Below, one piece after another: positions 49,892 through 52,717 of a DNA stretch of 52,717 nt. Origin of the DNA: an uncultured Sutterella sp. (GTDB taxonomy: Bacteria; Pseudomonadota; Gammaproteobacteria; Burkholderiales; Burkholderiaceae_F); the NCBI GenBank assembly GCA_902463725.1, contig CABQGK010000015.1:1-52717 (forward strand), given 5' to 3'. The translations under genes and the position numbers were made by a program. The notes below the pieces were generated by a model. That model was not told where the DNA came from. It did no database searches and saw nothing but the letters and a program-made list of their open reading frames with translations. Every line of letters begins with the position of its first letter. Position 1 is the first letter of the stretch.

Positions 49892-50610
49892 CCTTGTCCC
49901 TATTTGATGAGACACAGTGGGCGGGGCTGGACTTAACGCCGCCCTCTGATGCCGATTGGGGGCCACTAGTGCAGGCGTTCCTTGCCTCAGAGACGGGGCA
50001 GCGCATTCAGCAGTGCCTCCGCACTGAGCGCGAGCAGGGTGTTCGGGTGTTTCCTAGTCAGGTGTTTCGAGCGTTGTTACTGACGCCGCTCTCCGAAACG
50101 CGTGTCGTAATTTTGGGGCAAGATCCCTACCACGGTGAAGGACAAGCTGAAGGCTTGTCATTTTCTGTGCCAAAGGGAGTCAAAGCGCCGCCATCGCTCA
50201 GAAATATTCGCAAGGAGGTTGAGCGAGATCTAGGGCTTGCTTTAGGCACTGCGACATCATTGCGCCCATGGGCTGAGCAAGGCGTGTTGCTACTTAACAG
50301 TGTGCTCACGGTTCGTGAGGGCGACGCGGGTTCTCATGCGAAATTGGGCTGGCAGCAGCTGACCGATCGATTGATCGGGGAAGTATCAGCCCGTCGGGAT
50401 CACGTTGTCTTTATGCTATGGGGCAGTTGGGCGCAGCAAAAACGCGAGCTTATTGATGAGCGCCGCCACCTTGTGTTGACGTGCAACCACCCATCTCCGC
50501 TTGCGGCATTGCGTCCGCCTGCGCCATTTATTGGGTGTAGCCACTTTTCTCAAGCTAACGATTGGCTTGTGGCGCACGGTTTGCCATCGATCGACTGGCG
50601 GATGTCTTAG
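49888..50610 (+). CDS. ung: Uracil-DNA glycosylase
   Basis: 240 aa; removes uracil from DNA as the first step of base-excision repair. The catalytic aspartate is D79 in ILGQDPYHG and the histidine H201 in CNHPSPLAA; LLLNSVLTVREG is also conserved. The ATG at 49888 overlaps the upstream stop (ATGA), implying coupled translation with an exported protein of unrelated appearance. Confidence 0.95.
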   Translation: MTLSLFDETQWAGLDLTPPSDADWGPLVQAFLASETGQRIQQCLRTEREQGVRVFPSQVFRALLLTPLSETRVVILGQDPYHGEGQAEGLSFSVPKGVKAPPSLRNIRKEVERDLGLALGTATSLRPWAEQGVLLLNSVLTVREGDAGSHAKLGWQQLTDRLIGEVSARRDHVVFMLWGSWAQQKRELIDERRHLVLTCNHPSPLAALRPPAPFIGCSHFSQANDWLVAHGLPSIDWRMS

Positions 50611-50627
50611 GCAGACAGTGCCCTTAA

Positions 50628-50678
50628 CTCTGAGAACCGTGAGGTTCGCGACGAGAGCTCCTGCTCACGGTCTCAGAG
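50628..50678. terminator. Long hairpin between ung and the M61 gene
   Basis: CTCTGAG-A-ACCGTGAG (50628-50643) pairs with CTCACGGT-CTCAGAG (50664-50678): 15 bp with a single-base bulge and a 20-base loop. It has no T run on the plus strand, but its place between convergent genes suggests a terminator. Confidence 0.6.
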
Positions 50679-50700
50679 AGAAGTTGCATAGCGTCAGGTG

Positions 50701-52431
50701 TCAGTTTCCGAGCCATGCTTGCCCGAGGGGTGTCCATGAATAGAGGAGTCGCCCGTTTACAGGGCGTCGCAGAGAGGGAATACTGAGCTCCGTCTCATGC
50801 AGTATCCCATGGCGGAAGAAATGCACGGGTACGGAGCTACCAACACGCTGTTGGCATTGCCGCTCAATAAGGGCGTTACTTGTTTTGACATGGTCGATGG
50901 CAACGATGACATCCTCAGCAAAAAGCCCAGCGAGGTAGGCGCTACCGTCACGTCGAGTGTAAGCAACAACAGGAAAGGCATCGCTTGCTCCGGTTTTCAA
51001 TTTGAGGGCGCAACATTCCATGAGTGTCGAGTCTGGTTCATGGTACCAGATGAGTCCAATCGCACGCAGTGACTGCTCTTCAAGGTGCTGCCAGAGGGCA
51101 TTGTCTTGTTCGAGAGTGAGTGCATCAACAAGCTCAGCAAGTTCCTTGCAGCCCAAAGCGTAGAGCAATTGAGAAAAGCCGCCTTCGGCGAGCCCTCGTG
51201 GCAATGAACCCTCGACGGCGCCCAAGAACCACCTCTGCAAGACATCATCGAGCGAACGTATTGCCTCGCCGTTTGCTCGGAGGTACGCATCTATCAAGAG
51301 TGCGAGCCAAGCGCCCTTGCCGTAGTAGGAGACCTGATGGTAGGGGCTGTCAGCGGTGCTCTTATAGAGCTGCGTCCATGCGTTAAAACTCGCCTCGGAA
51401 AGTGCTTCGACCCAAAAGCCCTCTTGTGCGCGCACACGGTTCAGTGTGCCAGAAAGCATCTCGGTGAACTCTTCAGGGCTGATAAGTCCAGCGCGCCGCA
51501 GGATGACATATTCGTAGTAAGTGGTGAAACCCTCGAACACCCAGAGTGTCTCTGTGTGGACTTCTGAACCCGTGAGCGGATATGGCAGAAGCACTGCGGG
51601 GCGTAGGAATTTAACTAACCAAGCGTGGAAGTACTCATGCGCAACAAGCGCAAGAAAGTCTGCGTAGCCACTCGGTGGTACTGTTTCGTGCGCGCCTGGT
51701 AAGTCACCGACTTCTTTCTGTAGAACACAGCTGTCGGGGTGTTCGAGGCCGTTATAGAGCCCAGGCCCTAAATGCGTATGGAAAAGATAGTGGGTAAAGG
51801 GAGCACCGCCCCAAAAGGCAATCGTTGTCTCGCAAATACGTATTAGGTCGGCGCGTATGCGATCGAGTGCGAGCGCTGGGGCGCCTGTGATTACCATGCG
51901 GTGAGCGATCCCGTGCGTTGTGAAGTCAATGAGCTGCACGTGCGAGCTATCACGGGTTAATGTAATAGGGGTGTCAAGGAACCTCTCAAGATTTGGAGAG
52001 CGCCAAAGGTTGCGCACCGAGTCATGGGTAGCTGTACTGTGTACCGTCATGTCGGTGTCAATTTGAAGGTAAACTTCGTGCGCATCGTGATCTTCGGAAA
52101 ACAAGAAGACAGCTGGCGGGTTAATAAAACCATAATCTTGATCGAGGTAGGCGTCATGGATACGTGTGCTGTAGGCAAATGCCGTCCAACGAATAGTGAG
52201 AGCCTCGCCAGCAACTACATTACGAATGCGCCAAGTATTTTTATTGAGCTGCTCTAGTGTGCCTCGTGAGCTCGTGAGAGAATGAACGTTGGCGACATAG
52301 TCGCGGATGAGATAACTGCCGCTTGTCCAGTTCGCCATCTTAAGCAACACCGTATCGGAAATTGGTGTCAGCGTGAGCGACACTTCATAAGAGTGAGGCA
52401 ACGCAAGAGGTCGGAGGGTGTACTGAATCAT
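50701..52431 (-). CDS. M61-family metallopeptidase with PDZ domain
   Basis: 576 aa. The zinc motif is H265-E-Y-F-H269, with the third ligand E300 in LWVFEGFTTYYEY; NGLEHPDS before it is also an M61 feature. A PDZ-like region follows near residues 480-560. The family prototype is a glycyl aminopeptidase of Sphingomonas. No signal peptide or membrane anchor is visible, so it appears cytoplasmic; its substrates are unknown. The start ATG lies about 27 bases from the -35 box of the divergent rRNA promoter P1. Confidence 0.88.
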   Translation of the reverse strand: MIQYTLRPLALPHSYEVSLTLTPISDTVLLKMANWTSGSYLIRDYVANVHSLTSSRGTLEQLNKNTWRIRNVVAGEALTIRWTAFAYSTRIHDAYLDQDYGFINPPAVFLFSEDHDAHEVYLQIDTDMTVHSTATHDSVRNLWRSPNLERFLDTPITLTRDSSHVQLIDFTTHGIAHRMVITGAPALALDRIRADLIRICETTIAFWGGAPFTHYLFHTHLGPGLYNGLEHPDSCVLQKEVGDLPGAHETVPPSGYADFLALVAHEYFHAWLVKFLRPAVLLPYPLTGSEVHTETLWVFEGFTTYYEYVILRRAGLISPEEFTEMLSGTLNRVRAQEGFWVEALSEASFNAWTQLYKSTADSPYHQVSYYGKGAWLALLIDAYLRANGEAIRSLDDVLQRWFLGAVEGSLPRGLAEGGFSQLLYALGCKELAELVDALTLEQDNALWQHLEEQSLRAIGLIWYHEPDSTLMECCALKLKTGASDAFPVVAYTRRDGSAYLAGLFAEDVIVAIDHVKTSNALIERQCQQRVGSSVPVHFFRHGILHETELSIPSLRRPVNGRLLYSWTPLGQAWLGN

Positions 52432-52457
52432 GAAAAAGCGCCCGTAAAAAAGTCATC

Positions 52458-52486
52458 TTGACAAAACGAAAAACTGCATGCATAAT
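52458..52486 (+). promoter_or_regulatory. rRNA operon promoter P1
   Basis: TTGACA (52458-52463) and CATAAT (52481-52486) with a 17-base spacer. The DNA directly upstream, inside the start of the M61 gene region, has an A-run (GTAAAAAAG) that could act as an UP element. Confidence 0.75.
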
Positions 52487-52550
52487 AACGCTTCTCTTCG
52501 GAACGAAGATAAGAACTGTCAAGGCACTTTGAAAAAAATTAAAAGCGCTC

Positions 52551-52579
52551 TTGACAAAGAGAAAAAGCTTCTATAAAAT
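52551..52579 (+). promoter_or_regulatory. rRNA operon promoter P2
   Basis: TTGACA (52551-52556) and TAAAAT (52574-52579), 17 apart; TATAAA at 52572 is an alternative. An A-rich UP-like stretch, GAAAAAAATTAAAAG, lies at 52531-52545. Confidence 0.75.
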
Positions 52580-52586
52580 GCTTTTC

Positions 52587-52717
52587 CTCTTCACTACGAA
52601 GAGTTGATCTTAAAAAATTTGAATTCAACGAACCGATAAGTGTGAACATCGGCAGGTTGAGGGTCTCAATAAGAGGGCTCAAAAAACTTACGAAGTTCGC
52701 ACTTTGAAGGAAAGCCG
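52587..52717 (+). other. Leader of a ribosomal RNA operon (16S beyond the edge)
   Basis: After a CTCTTC/GAAGAG hairpin (52587-52603) comes TTGATCTTAAAAAATTT (52604-52620), which resembles a betaproteobacterial boxA antitermination site, then CCGATAAGTGTG (52633-52644), a phrase I recall from Burkholderiales 16S leaders, folding as CCGAT/ATCGG. No 16S sequence is reached by 52717. Confidence 0.65.

Noticed and set aside
1..52717. Mobile elements, prophage, CRISPR arrays or a toxin-antitoxin pair
   Set aside because: No transposase, integrase, phage, Cas or toxin motif was recognised in any plausible frame, and no spaced repeat array was seen.

Overview
The window is a stretch of core chromosome from a betaproteobacterium of the order Burkholderiales. 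Its gene order matches the classic Burkholderiales ribosomal cluster and the mla-murA-his-tat-ssp supercluster. Several respiratory genes that I recall at fixed places in those clusters are missing here: the cytochrome c/ResBC block next to engB, and petABC next to sspA. This suggests a gut-type anaerobe or microaerophile of the Sutterella/Parasutterella group. That assignment rests on gene order and missing genes, not on a database match.

Layout. Bases 1-15092 hold the end of tuf and the S10, spc and alpha ribosomal operons: rpsJ to rpsQ, rplN to secY, then rpmJ, rpsM, rpsK, rpsD, rpoA and rplQ. Terminators, promoters and structured leaders divide them more finely than in E. coli. Bases 15178-23135 hold hslR (+), then hemB, engB, guaC, lysA and lptM on the minus strand, divergent cyaY (+), and mrcA (-). 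Bases 23507-27912 hold a hotdog thioesterase and the complete lipid-transport operon mlaFEDACB. Bases 28000-37453 form one long + strand array: murA, hisG, hisD, hisB, hisH, hisA, hisF, hisI, hisE, hinT, tatA, tatB, tatC. Bases 37592-40959 hold a DegS-type protease (-), a Nif3-family protein, sspA, sspB and tRNA-Thr. Bases 41209-44500 hold hemA, prfA and prmC (-). Bases 44690-50610 hold queC, two identical tRNA-Phe genes (-), dsbC, mltA (-), rpe, gph, a DUF1311-like exported protein and ung. Bases 50701-52431 hold an M61-type peptidase (-). The window ends in the promoter and leader region of a ribosomal RNA operon; the 16S gene itself lies beyond the right edge.

How the genes work together. 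Most are growth-rate genes: translation (about 27 ribosomal proteins, prfA, prmC, tRNAs), secretion (secY, tatABC), envelope upkeep (murA, mrcA, mltA, mlaFEDACB, lptM, degS, dsbC), histidine, lysine, haem and queuosine synthesis, and stress adaptors (sspA, sspB, hslR). I see no insertion sequence, prophage, CRISPR array or plasmid gene.

I did not find a new multi-gene system. The points worth following are in intergenic DNA: mutually exclusive hairpins before guaC and rplN, a structured 202-base spacer inside tatABC, a 12-base C run at the place where hisC would be expected, an inverted repeat sitting on the rplQ promoter, and a tRNA-Thr with a mismatched T-stem.
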